Positions 11,333 through 29,000 of a DNA stretch of 64,000 nucleotides are shown in pieces. The notes beneath the pieces are model-generated. The model had not been told where the DNA came from, ran no database searches, and saw only the letters and a list, made by a program, of their open reading frames with translations. The translations under genes were made by a program, and so were the position numbers. Source of the stretch: Euglena gracilis. Taxonomy: Eukaryota; Euglenida; Euglenophyceae; Euglenales. The first letter of the stretch is position 1, and each line of letters begins with the position of its first letter. The stretch spans positions 10,849,443-10,913,442 of the forward strand of contig CP154956.1 in assembly GCA_039621445.1 (NCBI GenBank). Direction: 5' to 3'.

Positions 11333-12200
11333 GTGGGTTGGTGGTGTCTGTGAAGAGGGTGGGAGGGTTTGGGCCAGGGGAAAAGTGTCTCCCCAGGGGG
11401 GTAAATGAGACCTTCCCCATTGGAGCCTTGGGCAACCTTCCGGTGTAGGTCAGTGGAATGGGGGGGAGGCAAACCTCAGGGAAGGCCTGGACAGGACATC
11501 CAAGGAATGACCCTCGCTGGGTGGGGCTGCAGACAGGGGCAGGCTGGATGTAATATGGGGGGGGGGTATGCTGAGTCAGAGCGGCCTCTTTCTTTTGAGC
11601 AGGGTCTTCAAGAGAAAAAATCGTGTCCCAGAACTTCAATGGGACATCCATGAGAAGAATGGTCCAAGCACGGCCGTATTTTCGGCGGAAAAACGGGTGA
11701 AATTTGACAGCAATCCGACTTTCAAATCTGATCTCATGATTCTGAAATCTGGCCTCATTTTCGATCTCAAACACAGGTAAGGGTCGGGATCACTTCCCCT
11801 TGGGAGGGGGGGCAGTCCCTCCCCTCCCTTTGCACCAAAAAAAAACCTGGAACAAAGAGCCAGCATATTATGTGGGGGTTCACTGAGGTGGTACTCAGAC
11901 AGTGGTGGGGTGGTGCTTTGACAGGGGGAGGGGGCATAACTGGTGGAAGATATGTGGTCCTATGTTGCCCCCCCACGAAAGAGACTGCAAGTGCTGTCAC
12001 CATATCCCTGGCTGTGGGGGCAGGCAGCTTTGTCTTGTTCAAACCGGTGATGGTTGGGCTGGTGGTAAACAGCACTGGAACAGCTGGGGGCCGGGAAGAC
12101 CAGGGGGCTGGCACGACCACACACCCCCACCCACAGGCACCATACAGGGCATCGGACAGCGGGGACCCTCCATACATCAAAAAGCAAGCACAGAATCAGA

Positions 12201-12465
12201 AATGTGAACACAGTGTGCACCACACCGCACACCGTACATAATAATTGTAATTACATCGTACCGCACACAATCGGATATCTGTGAATGCGTCAATGTGGTG
12301 TGCGCATGCACACATGCACACAGAGTCAGAAATGCGAATACAGTGTGCACCACACCGCACATCATACATAATAATTGTAATACATCGCAATACATCGTAC
12401 CGCACACAATCAGATATCTGTGAATACGTCAATGCGGTGTGCGCATGCACACATGCACACACGAG
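12201..12465 (+). repeat. Tandem duplication of about 130 bp
   Basis: Two units begin near 12,201 and 12,331. Both contain CAGTGTGCACCACACCGCAC, ATAATAATTGTAAT, ATCGTACCGCACACAATC and GATATCTGTGAATRCGTCAA. The second has an extra ACATCGCAAT. Confidence 0.9.
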
Positions 12466-13165
12466 GGGGAAGAGGGTCTGGGGGGGCCATTTTGGGGGGG
12501 TCAATTTTGGGTAAAAAAAGGCCGAAAATTGCCAAACCCCCGCCTCCGGAAGGAGACCCAAGGCCCTTGGGGTCCCCCCCCAGGGGAGGGGAGGGGAATC
12601 TGGCGGACCTCCCAAGGGTCCAGAGTTAAAATAAAAAAAAGCATCCCTGATGCGCACGCTTGCTGCATCAGATCGTGTGCAAATGTGCCCGATCCGTAAA
12701 AGCTCTCACGTCTAAAAATGGACCGCAGAGACAAATGGGATGAAATATTAAAAAGGGGGAAAACACATTTTGCGATGTTTTGGGTGGATGGAGGAAGGTG
12801 CAACGATGCCAAGAATAACTTTTTCCCCCGAAGTTGACCCATCTTTGCCAAAATATGGGCATTATTTGAAAGATTTGTCCCGTGGATTTTTCATTGAATG
12901 TGTTGAGACGGAAGTTTTTTTTCCCATTAGGACTTCCCTGACGTGTGCAGCGGCGCTCCGTGTTTGGGAATACAGACGCCCTCATTTGCGCTTCAATGGA
13001 CATTATGTGGAAATTGCAGTGCCTCTGCTGGGCCGGAAGCCCATTTTGTTTGTGCTCCCAGAGGAAGTTATTAAAGCAAAACATAGTTTTTTGAACTTGG
13101 TTCCCGGATGCCCTTCCTTTTCACAATTCTGATTTCCAGTAGTGTTCACATTGCCTTCAACCCTA

Positions 13166-13245
13166 AAACTGGGTCTTTGGACCCAGTTTCAGGACTTCAG
13201 TGACTTTGAGAACGGACTCTCAAAGTCACTCCATTCCAGGCATCT
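13166..13245. repeat. Two adjacent perfect hairpins
   Basis: AAACTGGGTC pairs with GACCCAGTTT around the loop TTTG. Just downstream AGTGACTTTGAGA pairs with TCTCAAAGTCACT around ACGGAC. Neither is followed by a T run, so they do not look like terminators. Confidence 0.85.
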
Positions 13246-13864
13246 CAAAATCACACCCGGAGTACCAGTTGCACATCATCGCCAGAAAGCTGGGCGTTCT
13301 GGGTGCCACTCTGAACGAGGGTGTAAGGGACTGGCGCCGGGCAGCTCAATGAGGCCGAAACACCCCTGTGCGCCTCGTTTTCAGACGGGAGAGATTTTCC
13401 GCACCGATGCCCGACCGTGCGCATATGCGCGCAACCCCGTTCTTGTCGCCCACGTGGATTGCGGTCCTTCGGCGGCGACTTATGGCCCTGCAGCCGCTGG
13501 TGGGTTGCGGCGGAGATCCCGCTGTGGGATCTCAGTGTCGCCGCCTATACTGGGGACCACGGGGCTGTGGACCTGCCACACTGTTGGGCTCAGAGACCCC
13601 AAATTGTGCGGACATGTGCGATCTCGGCCAATGAAGGTACCCTTTCGGTGGCTGGTGGCTGGATGTTGGCCGCCGGGGTTGCAGAGCCGACACATCAGTG
13701 ACTTTCCTTCAAGGGCTAAGGTGTGAAACATGGGACGTGACGACCTTTGTAACATGTCAGACGTTACGTGAAACGCGACGACCCCCGTAACACGTCAGAA
13801 CAGGATGATTGGCTGCAGCTTCTCGGGGTTCAAACCCTGAGATGCAGCCAGACTTGCGCGACAA

Positions 13865-13975
13865 GCCCGAGGGTCGTCATGTCTCAGGATTTCAGACCCA
13901 AAACGACGTGACCTACGCCGTGTTGACAGAATCGTACGTACATGCACCCGATTTGGTCAAAACCCTTAAATGAGG
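13865..13975 (+). repeat. Dispersed repeat, copy 1 of pair with 41,478-41,595
   Basis: GAGGGTCGTC, CTCAGG, GAGACCCA/CAGACCCA, CGCCGTG-TGACAGAA/TGGCAGAA and CAAAACCCTT/CAAACCCTTGAAATG occur in the same order in both places, about 110 bases each. Divergence is moderate. Confidence 0.6.
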
Positions 13976-14289
13976 AACGTACGAGGAACACAAGTCGTCC
14001 CGACAACCCAAAGGCGAGGGAAAAGAACAGTACCCCCCTTGTCTTAGGCGGCCTAACTCGCACTAAGCTTTGAAAGTGGCAGTAAAATTGCGCCGACGCG
14101 CAACCTTGAAACAAGTTCTGTTTTCGAACGCCGAGGCCTGAAGTTCAGCACAATCCGAATTTGTGTCTCCCTGCACCTCCAGGGCCTGGGGACCAAAGCA
14201 ACGACTTGGAACTCTACGGTCTAGGGGCACAGGGCTCTTGGGGCCCAGTGTGCATGACCCCAAAGCGCCAGGTAATGAAACGAGGGAAC

Positions 14290-16035
14290 TCCATTGCGCA
14301 GTTGCGCCATGGAGCAACAATTTTTTTCATCACAAAAAATAAACACATTGCGCTTTGGCGCAATGTGTGTGCGCAATTTTCTTTTTTGCAATTCTAAATG
14401 CGGGGGATCATTGCGCACTTGCACAATAATAAAACATATGTCAACATGTGTTTTCATTGCGCATCTGCGCAATGGGGACGCTTACGTGGAATGAAAATGT
14501 AAGAGTCATGTTGCGCCATGGCGAAATAGAAATACAATTTTTAAAATTCTAACTTCTTGAAACTTGTCTCGCAACAACAACAGAGGGAGAGAACGGCCCT
14601 GGTGGAGTATGAACACCAGAGGGGATAGAGCACAAAATGTAGGACTGGTCTGGAGTGGTGGACGGAAGCCTTCTCTCGGCCACGTTGTCTTGAAATTGGG
14701 TCAACATTGCGCTTCGGCGCAATAGCCACGCTCCTTTTGGAATTTTAAAAAACGTATTTCTGTTCCGCCATGGCGCAGAACAACTCTGAAATTTCCATTC
14801 GATATAAGCGCGCCGATTGCGCAGTGGCACAACAGTTACCAATTTTCAATTTCGTATTTTATCACTGTGAGAGACAGAGCTGAGGTGGAGGAAAACCTTG
14901 CCCGGGACAGGAAGCCAACCCCCTGGTGTGAAAACAACCACCAACCTCTTCATATCCAGACAGGCCTTGTCCTATGCGTTGTGCCCAAATGCCAGTGCCG
15001 GAGGTTCCTCCCACTTGCTTCGCAGTTCGGCGTGCCTGATGGGGCCCTTCCTTTTCGCCAACTTTTGAAAGTCGGAAAATTTATGTTTGAAAAAAGAACA
15101 GGTACCAGATGAAGCCGTGAAATTACAGCCGAGGAGACAGTTTTGAGCACCCAAACCGCGGTTTAAAAAAGCTCGCCACCCCCCTTTTCTCACCCAGGAT
15201 TTGAAACACACGACGTTGGGTATGAGCAACCAGGATCGAGAAATCGAAAGGGTCCATCGACAACGGCAGCGAAGGGCAGGCAGGCCGGCACACCCTTTTC
15301 GGTAGTTTGCAACCCACCAGACAGCCCCATCACACCGGGCAGACGGAGGACATGGCAGCCGAAACAGGTCTCCCTGTCATCATCTCAGAAAAACCCAACA
15401 CCCAGCACTGAGGGCAACGTCACTGAGGCTCCACAGCCTACCGCCCACGATTCGTCTTATTGGAACGGCCCCTCTCTCCCCAGTGCCTGAATGGCTCAAA
15501 ATCACCAACCCAGCTTCTGGTACAGCCGGGCTCCAACCCCAATCCGCCACCTTCTCCCACAGCACACAGGCATTCAAATACGTCTGCTGTTTGAAAGGAC
15601 ATTGCGCTCAAGTGCAGCAATTATAAATTGCGCACATGCGCAATGTATAACTGTTGCGCTTGAGCGCAATGAATAAAGGAAGCACCTGAGTCCCTCTGAT
15701 GTGTTACAGTGTGTTAGGGGGCCGTCTCTGCACGGCCAGTGGGTGGGCTTGCTGAGGAAATACATTGCGCCGAAGCGCAATGGACATACCCACATAATGC
15801 ACTGCTTGTTTATTCAGAAAACACGCTAGCCACGTGTTTGCACTTCTCAATTTTTTTTGTATGGGCCATTGCGCTTCGGCGCAATGTGGTCGTGCAGAGA
15901 GGGCCCCCCGACACGCTGCAACACATCAGAGGGACTCCCATAAGCTCAGGCGCTTCCGTTATACATTGGGCTCAAGCGCACAGTTCTACATAAAGCATGT
16001 ACGCAATGTGTAACTGTTGCGCAATGCCCATAACC
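14290..16035. repeat. Cluster of CATTGCGC...GCGCAATG hairpins
   Basis: About a dozen short inverted repeats share the stem CATTGCGC/GCGCAATG with different four-base loops. Examples: loop TTTG near 14,345 (stem at least 10 bp), TTCG near 14,706, CGAA near 15,766 and TTCG near 15,870. Partial or mutated members fill the rest. No open frame in the region looks coding. Confidence 0.85.
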
Positions 16036-16665
16036 ATTGCCTCTTGTGCCCAGCAGTGTGGGACCTGGTGTTGCTCACCAGACATTGGGACAGGACCCCC
16101 AACCCCTCCACCTGGGTGGTTCCCGCTGTACCACCGCGCTTCAAGCACCCAGTGCTTGAATGGTGGACGGGCTGAAAGCACCATAATTGGGCCTGTTCCC
16201 TGGGTCCCAACATTGGCAAATGATGCACATGCCACTGTGGAGGGTCCCCGCGGAACCAGAGGGTCAACAAGGTGGGTTTCACCGCCGGGTTTCAAAAAAG
16301 ATTGCAACACTGCACGTGAATGCAAATGCTTAAACGCAATGCAAAAATCAAACCATCAAGTGCGAGTTAGGCCGCCTGAGCTTTTCCTGGTCCATTCTGG
16401 GGGGTAGGGGAGGGATACACCCTTGAACATGCCGACAGGAACCGGGCCGTGGGTACCTGAGCCACTGTCTGTGCCAGCATCGCTGGGATGAACATATCAC
16501 ACAACTTCAGAAGCGGCCGCCGCCTTCCCAACAGAAAGGCTTTGCTATTTCCCATCTGACCTCTCCCTTCGACCACACACACAACCAAAACCGCACGCTC
16601 CAGGGAATGTGGACCTCTTCACAACAATATGACAATGCGATAACATTGGCCGCCCGGGAATCCAC

Positions 16666-16803
16666 CCAACTCCCGCCCTCCCGTCGGCGGGTGGTGTGGG
16701 GGAAATTGGGGCTGGTCGCGGCGCTGCTGCTGCCGCTGCTGCTAATAAGGGGCTCCGGGTGGAGGTCCTCCAGCCCCACCGCCCCGCACTCTGCCGACAG
16801 GGC
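16666..16803 (-). CDS. Isolated coding exon, function unknown
   Basis: A 46-codon phase 0-0 exon lies between the acceptor TTTCCCCCCCAG and the donor GTGGAT. Third positions are about 90% G or C. It encodes ALSAECGAVGLEDLHPEPL, a Ser-rich stretch and RRREGGSW, with no recognised domain. It lies downstream of the stop at 19,757, so it probably belongs to a separate minus-strand gene whose other exons I could not find. Confidence 0.5.
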
Positions 16804-17364
16804 CTGGGGGGGAAATTGACTTTGCAAAGATTCGATGGTTGGTGTGTGCATTTGCGCAAATGGTAGGGGCATGCAAATGTGTGTGCACACCATGCGCAAA
16901 ATAATGCACAAAAAACATCGTCCATGTGTGTATTTGCGTACACCACCGTCATTCTTACTGCCGCGTACGTGGTTTAAACAGCAGTGTGTTGATGGACAAC
17001 TTGCCACCGAAATCAAACGGCCACCAGACACTCTGTGGGCAAAATCTGACGATGGCGTCAAAAATGAGTTGTGATCTTTAAACGTTCCCCAATTTTCCAG
17101 GTGTTCCCCAAATTTCTCCCAGAACCTCATCAGTTTTAGTGTTCTTGTTTTTGGCATTCCTACTCCTCGTTGATTGCATTGGTTGGGTGATCCCAAATGG
17201 ACAACGGTTGGTGTGGTGAACTGCCCGGAGAGACAATTTGTGGTTGTGGGCGAGATCCACTTTCTCCTCGCACTCCAGAACTGTGTTTTGGTATTTGTGA
17301 TAAGATTTGGGCCAATTAATTGCGAATGACTCGCATCTGGGGGGACAATTTGTGGAGACCCCGA

Positions 17365-17475
17365 AATCCTACCCCCCCCCCCGGGGGGGTCGGCAGGGGT
17401 GCTATGGGGTGCCTGCTCCTAGCCCCACCCCCCGGAGGGGGGGGGGGTAGGCACCCGACTAAAAAAGGCTTGCAC
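17365..17475 (+). repeat. Right-end fragment of a GGCACCCGACTAAAAAA foldback element
   Basis: TAGGCACCCGACTAAAAAAG is the right end seen in the 57.4 and 60.8 kb elements and GGTGCCTGCTCCTAG their interior. The matching left end is missing, so this is a truncated or rearranged copy. Confidence 0.5.
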
Positions 17476-17902
17476 GTGAGTATGGACATCAGGGATGAAT
17501 GCTTGGCCACATCACATGCGCAGCTCACAGGTCCTTGGCACAGTGGACCTCTCCTAAACCAGCCCTGGGCTCAGGCACACTCTGCCCCGGCTCGAATGGC
17601 AAAGACACGGCTGGCAGGTCCGCTAATGGCAAGGCAGGCTTTGGGTACCTTTGGGCACATGCTGGCCAGGGAGTTGCTGCCGACCATCTCAGTGTGAAGC
17701 ATCCTGCTTACGGGCATTATTTGGGAACCCGGGGTTCTCTACCAGGGGGGTTACTTCCTGCAAATTACTTGGTACACACCACCAGGTTGCTTTCTTTGGC
17801 TCTGTGCTCAATGGCTTGAGAGCAGTTGTTGACACCAGGTTTTCCAAAGTTTGCAAATCGACCACCCTGGTTTCAAACAAACCTGACAACATATCCCACC
17901 CA

Positions 17903-18360
17903 AGGTTCGATATAAGAGCAGTTGGACCTCCCCCCTCCCAGACCAGGAGGGGGGGGGGGCACCAGGGTTGACGTTTTTTAAATAATAAAAAAACATGTTA
18001 TTTTTGTTTAAAAAAAACAAGCCGTCAACCTTGGGGGACACCACCCACCTAAACAGTGGCACAGTCCAGGTGACCGATTTTTGGCCCAGCGCGAAGAGCC
18101 AAGACGAAAACTTTCGCCCCCCCCCCCTAAACGGCCAAGAGTTTTGGGCACTTTTGTGCAAAAATTTGTCAAAAACCAAAAAATTCGGCGCAAATCGCCA
18201 GAAGGAAAAAATTGACCTTTTGGGAGGGGGGTCCCGGGTACCGGGTACCGGTACCGGGTACCCCCCGGGGTGGTCTCGGACCAGCCTTGGCAGGTGGGGG
18301 GTGGATGGGTGCCAGGGGAGGGCCTACCTGCACGCGGTACACCCTCCTTACATCAAACCC
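17903..18360 (+). repeat. Dispersed foldback repeat, copy 2
   Basis: Same family as 977-1,330. The left end GGTTCGATATAAG and the complement of the right end (GGTTTGATGTAAGG) are inverted relatives. It also holds a small (GGGTACC)n palindromic tract at about 18,235-18,262. Confidence 0.7.
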
Positions 18361-18721
18361 TGCCCCCACTCCCCAGCCAGAAAATGACCAAACCCACTGA
18401 GTAGTCAGAAATGGCCGCGCAAACGCACAGACACACGAATGCCCTCACGTCGGGTTGGGATTGAAAAGCCGTTTGCCAGCGAATTCCAAATTCGATGAAA
18501 ATGAGCTGCGGCACACAAGGACGCTCCCTGTGGCTCATTGTGACGCTCACTGTGAACAAACATTTTTCGTTCCAAAAGGGTTTTTATCGTTTTGCTGTGG
18601 CTGTGGTGCAGTGAAAAACCATAACAGCGGCCTCAAAATGCATGACAGCGGCAAGCCACGGAGGTAATTACAATATACATATTCGTTATAATAGGGTGTA
18701 ATGCAATATACATATAATCCA

Positions 18722-18800
18722 TCATTGTTATTGTTATTGTTATTGTTATTGTTATTGTTATTGTTATTGTTATTGTTATTGTTATTGTTTTTATTATTGT
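18722..18800 (+). repeat. (ATTGTT)n microsatellite
   Basis: Hexamer repeat of about a dozen units, ending in ATCATC triplets. Confidence 0.97.
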
Positions 18801-18827
18801 TATTATTGTTATCATCATCACAGGGGT

Positions 18828-19078
18828 TTTTTAAGACTGGAGGTGGGGGTTCCCCCCCCACCAACCCACCCCAGGGGGGGGGTCCTGGGGGACCCACCCA
18901 CTCTTCCCCAAAAATGGCCAAAAATCGCGAAAAATGCTAAAAATAGCACCTTTTCAAAAATTTCCGGCGCCAAAGGCACCGAAAAGTATGCCCCCCCTGG
19001 GGGGAGGGGGTTCGGCCGGACCCACTCACCCTGCCCGGGGTCCAAGACTAAAAAAAAACCCTGCATCATCATCGTCAT
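18828..19078 (+). mobile_element. Foldback element with NNNCAG/CTGNNNNN ends
   Basis: It starts TCACAGGGGTTTTTTAAGAC and ends GACTAAAAAAAAACCCTGCATCA, giving inverted ends and a direct repeat of the flanking ATCATCA. The CAG begins at base 4 and the CTG eight bases from the end. The interior matches the 6,870-7,151 element. It has inserted at the ATC-triplet edge of a microsatellite. Confidence 0.8.
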
Positions 19079-19079
19079 C

Positions 19080-19360
19080 ATCATCACTACTTATTTGTAT
19101 ATATTTTATTGAACACATACACATATATTTCATATATAAATATATAAATATATTTATATATATTTATATAAAAATATAATTATAAATATATTTAAATATA
19201 TAAATATATATATTATTTATATATTATATTATATTTGCATATATATTATATAGACATACATATTATATTTATATATTGTTAATTTATTTATTTGTATATA
19301 TACATGTTATATATTATGTATTAATTATGATATATTATAACATATAATAAAATAAAAGCA
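19080..19360. other. AT-rich block
   Basis: Almost pure A/T with TATATA and AAATATA runs. A short ordinary-composition stretch and further AT-rich DNA follow to about 19,700. No gene seen. Confidence 0.9.
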
Positions 19361-19756
19361 CTCAAACCCAGAGGACCTTCAAGAGAGGATCAACATTAGA
19401 TTTTCAACAACACTTAAAAAATCAGTTAATCAGGTTCATCGACAACAGAAAGTTCTGCAGCCTCGAGGAACAGGAATGTTGCATATGACAATTGCCAAGC
19501 ATATCCCCGTGAATAAAGACTCAAAAAAGAAAACTCACCGAATAAAAGAAATTGCCACACACCAGAAAGGGTTGCTAATTGTTTGCTTTGTTACTTGCAG
19601 TTTTCAATTTTATTTATTTATTTGCTTATTTTTAAACAAATAAATAATTTATTAACTCGTTCAATTAATTTTCTTTATTTATTCAACTTTTTCATTCTGT
19701 TTGCTTATCCCGCAGGACATATGTCTGGACCGGGAACCAAGATTAGAGTCTTGGGC

Positions 19757-24662
<4,906 letters not shown>

Positions 24663-25633
24663 CTGGTGGGGGGCCCCGAACCGCCGCCCACCTTTCGGGG
24701 GGGGGGGGGGGCAACATGACCCTGAAACCTGAAAATGACTCGAAACCTGCAACACAAAACAGGGCAAATAAACACAAAACACACATACACAACGTTGAAA
24801 ACCTCAAATTTTTGGCAAAGTCAAAAACAAACCCCCAAAAACGCAAAAAGAAACACAAAACGAAACACATTTGCGTACCTCCCCCCCCCCTTCCAGTCAG
24901 CACCGGGCCTGATCTTATCGATGGCTGGAGTTGGAGGTAGCAATTTGGCAAGTACGGGGAGCACAGCAACTATCAAAAAGGCGGGGTTGGCGAATGTGCA
25001 AGAGTGAGACCAGACCCGACTTCGCGGTCGGCCAAGCCCTCCCCCCTCAAAAAAGCGGCGAAAACATGCTGAACTTCATTAATTTCCACCAAAAAAGGGG
25101 GGGACGTCGGGGAGGCCGATTGGCAAATGCAGGCCAGGGGCCATCTCCTGGGGTGGGGGGGGGACCAGGTTGGCAGGCTTCCGACAGAATGTGGAGAGGC
25201 CATTACCAATTCCGTGTCAGACTGGCTGGGCAGACAGTCTTCGGCAACCAGGTTTGGCACCACAGCCCGGAGGGGGCTGGGGCGGGGTGGGGATGGCGGC
25301 CCTGTGCAAAGGTGCTGGGGCTGGAGGGGGCCCACATCGGGGTGGAGGCGGATGAGGAGCCAGCGCGGTCGGATTGCTTTGTGGGGGAGGGAGGGAGGGG
25401 CAGGGACACTCGAAACTGGGTTGAGGCTGGTACACCCGTTCAGAATCTCGCTGAAAAATTTTGCATGAAATTCACACATGCAAGATCATCAAACGTAATC
25501 ATGAAAATGAACAAAGAATAATGCGTGTACGCAGATATAAACATATACACATATGTAGTACGCATGTACATATACATACGTACACATGTATATACATATA
25601 CATATGTACGTATGTATGTGCGTACGTATGAAG

Positions 25634-25755
25634 TGATGGATGGATGGATGGATGGATGGATGGATGGATGGATGGATGGATGGATGGATGGATGGATGGA
25701 TGGATGGATGGATGGATGGATGGATGGATGGATGGATGCATGGCTGGATGGATGA
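25634..25755 (+). repeat. (GGAT)n microsatellite
   Basis: About 30 units of GGAT. Frames reading Met-Asp-Gly-Trp or Ile-His-Pro-Ser here are artefacts. Confidence 0.99.
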
Positions 25756-25927
25756 ATGGATGGATGCACACATTTCTCATATGGTCAAGAAAGCGGAAGG
25801 AAAACAGGTGCACTGCGTGCACTGTTTGTAACAAATCACAAACACCGCAGTCGGAAAACAGATACTAAAAAATTATTATTATATTACAAGCCAAAAAAAT
25901 AGACCCATCCTCGTAGGGCACTATCTC

Positions 25928-26084
25928 TTACCATTCACTGCCTGGCCCCCGCGAATCGCGCCCGGAGGCAATGGCCCGGTGAAGGGCAGCAATCGGCGGG
26001 CCGGACTCCGGGGAGGAGGGGCTGCTGACGCCGCCCGCCTTCCGGGAGGGTATCCGCGTCTCCATCGGCTTCACGATGACGACG
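25928..26084 (-). CDS. Terminal exon, unknown protein
   Basis: One base plus 52 codons including TAA. The acceptor is CGCTACCCCCCGCAG. It encodes VVIVKPMETRIPSRKAGG, a Ser/Pro stretch and AALHRAIASGRDSRGPGSEW. Third positions are mostly G or C to the end. Requires an upstream exon ending in phase 2. Confidence 0.5.
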
Positions 26085-29000
26085 CTGCGGGGGGTAGCGT
26101 GGGGGGTGACTGGGAGGAGGCGGACGTCCGGAGCGCCTAAATGACAGACCTTGGCAGGTGGGCTTGAGGCGTCCCGGGCAGGCTTCTTTTTAAGACCCCC
26201 GGGGGAGGGGTCCCCCCACCCAGGGTGGCGCGGGACCCCCTCGGGGGGGGGGGACCCCCCCCAAAATCGGGCCCGCTAAAGGCAATTTTCAAAAATTTTC
26301 GCCGCTTCGCGCCGAAAAGGTATACCCGGCGCCTCCGGCGCGGGACCCCCCCCCCCCCCGGGGGGTCAGGTGACTTAAAAAGAAGCCTGGTCCCAGGAAC
26401 CAACATCAATCCAGAATTTTTATTCAGGACCCGGAGGGTCCGCCGCCCGCCATCCCGTGGGACAGGGCGGCCCAGACATTCATTTACTGTGGTTTGCAAA
26501 GGGCGTACCACAAAAATTTTTTGGTGTCCGCAGATGAACCACAAAAAATTTTAGTGTCCTTGAAACATGGCCTATCCACCCAAAACTCGAAAAAATGTGT
26601 CTTGCAAATTTTTGAATTTAGACCCCGTTCGATCCCCGGATCGGCCACCAGCCAAGGGTTTTTCCTTTGGTCAAAGGACACCCAATTAGAAGCCACCCTT
26701 CGGGTTTTCCGCAGAGTGACCGAATAGTAGCCCGGGGGGCATCATTTTCCAATTGCCGTTTCATTATCATTTTGGTCATTTTCCGTAATTGTTTTCGGCC
26801 ATATTCGGCAATTTTTGGCCATTTTTTTGGCCAATCTTTTAGCAATCACCAGATCTTCCTTCATGCATGCAGCCCTGCTGACCCCCCCAAAACATGAAAC
26901 TTACCTGGCTTTGTATGTTTTAGGCAGGATTTCAAGACCATATATTCACTTAGTGATCCCTGGGGGGGGGCACTTTTTCCTGGGCCCAAACCCACCCACC
27001 CTCCCCAGGGGGAGTCAACCACCCACCCACCCAAAATACAGGCAAAATCGGCCGAAAACGCTGAAATTTTTCTCCGGCCCGGCCTTCGGCTGGACCAAAA
27101 CCTGACCCGTGGTGCACCCCGGGGGGGGGGGGGGTCCCGGGGCCCCAACCCATCCATCCACTCTCAAGAATCCACCCACCCCCTGGGGGGGGAGGGGTCA
27201 CACAGGAGTTAATTGAATGTATGTTCAAGACCTTGGGGGGTTTGTGTGTTGGAAAACCTAACTTTCACGACCAACGAAGATGAGCCCTGGAGCATCTGTG
27301 CACCCATCCTTACCCAAATTTCTGCAAAACAACCGCTCGGCACCGTTTTCATGGGCTGAAAACGTTGAAAGAATTGCAGGAATGTGTTCCACAATGCTGG
27401 TTCTTCAGCACTTTTCCCCAATGACACCGACTCTCCACCCGCCCCTCTTGCCCAATGACCGGGGTTGCCCAACGGCCCTCCCGGGTGGGATACGATCTTT
27501 TGGCACACAAAGTTGGTTCAGTAATTGTGGGAAGAATTGTGTGACTTAACTTCGCTTTTTTGCATTTGCATGTTTTAGAGAAGGTTTTTTTTTATTGTTG
27601 GGATGACCACCATAAAATGGCTGAAAACACAAAGAAAAAAATACAAAGAATGAAATCCAATGTCCAACGAAAAATGACACCAAATTGCCCAAAACTACTA
27701 ATTTATAAAAATGTGCGAGATTGCAACAAACAGCCAAAAGTTGGAGGGTTGGTCGGCACCCCCCCACCCGAGAGGTGGGGACGAGGCAAGGACAATCATC
27801 CCCGGTTTTTGGTCTCCGTTGGGGTCCGGTGGGATCTGGTGGGATCCGGTGGGATCCGGTGGGGTTCCGGTGGGTTGCCTTGGGGGGGGGGGGGGCAGGA
27901 AAAAAACACGTGCAACAAGGTGGTTTGACCAATAAACCCCTCACTTATAAACCCCCCGGGGTTTATAGGATCAGGTTTGGTTGGTCAGCCGAAGGGAGGG
28001 GGGGTTATAGGTGGGGGGGGGGGGGGTTTATAGGGGGGGGGGGGGGGGTTATAGGATCCGGAATTGTTGGATTGTTGGTGAAAATTCGACCCCCCAAAAT
28101 GACCCCGAAACCCCCCCAAATTGGCAGTTTTCAGCAAACTTAGTCAAAAATGGCATTTTTGATGATGGTTGGTCTCAAGAAATTGCCAAAAAAAATCAGT
28201 TTTTGGGTGGTTTGGGGCCAGAAAAATCGTCCCCGGTGGTTTCAATTTTTCTTCCCCAGGGGGGGTTTATAGGATCCGGTTTGGTTGGTCGGCCCGAGGG
28301 GGGGGTTAAAAGTGGGGGGGGGGGGTATGGTTGGGGGGTTTACAAATGGGGGGTGGGGTTTATTCTTTTTGCATCATGCAGTGGGTGCACAGCATAACCA
28401 CACACATGGCCCACCGGGGTCAGGGTCTTGGCTTACTTTTTTTTGTCCCACATGAGTCACCTTTTGGCTCTGTTTAATGGCCAATCCAGGTGCTCGGGAT
28501 CTTTTGCCCTGTCGTCACGTGGTATCACCACATGATGTGATGTACTCACCCTGGGGTCGTCGGTTTCATCCACCCCAATGGCCACCGAATATTTGCCATG
28601 GCGAATCATATCCTGCAAATTCTTAGGTGGCGCATCTCGCGCTTAAGCTTTTGAATGGTCGATGTGCGAAATTGCGCACATCGACATTCTTTCTTTGTTC
28701 AAACCATGGCTGCAATAAATCACTCCAATGAAAGTTGTGTGATGCCCTCTCTCGTTTCATCACCACACAATTTGGCCGGACACATCCCGCTGAAAGTTCG
28801 GTGGGGACTCGCGACCCTTCCCTCCCCTTCAAACCACTTTTCACCCTGCACGGGCTTTCACAAAATCCCCAGGCACGCCTTCCTTTCTGTGTCCTTTCTG
28901 CGTTCTTGGCGGGCGGCGTGATTGGACCGCAGCATGAGACTTTGGGGCCATAAATATAGAAGAAAATGTGTGCAGGGAAAAAAATCTGCTGCGGTGAAAT

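Noticed and set aside
13866-13906. Rho-independent terminator or riboswitch at the GC-rich hairpins near 13.2-13.9 kb
   Set aside because: No T tract follows and the context is eukaryotic; these are members of the hairpin population.
25440-25868. Met-Asp-Gly-Trp and Ile-His-Pro-Ser repeat frames
   Set aside because: Products of the GGAT tetranucleotide repeat; the same applies to the CTAT/CCAT frames at 42.1-42.5 kb.
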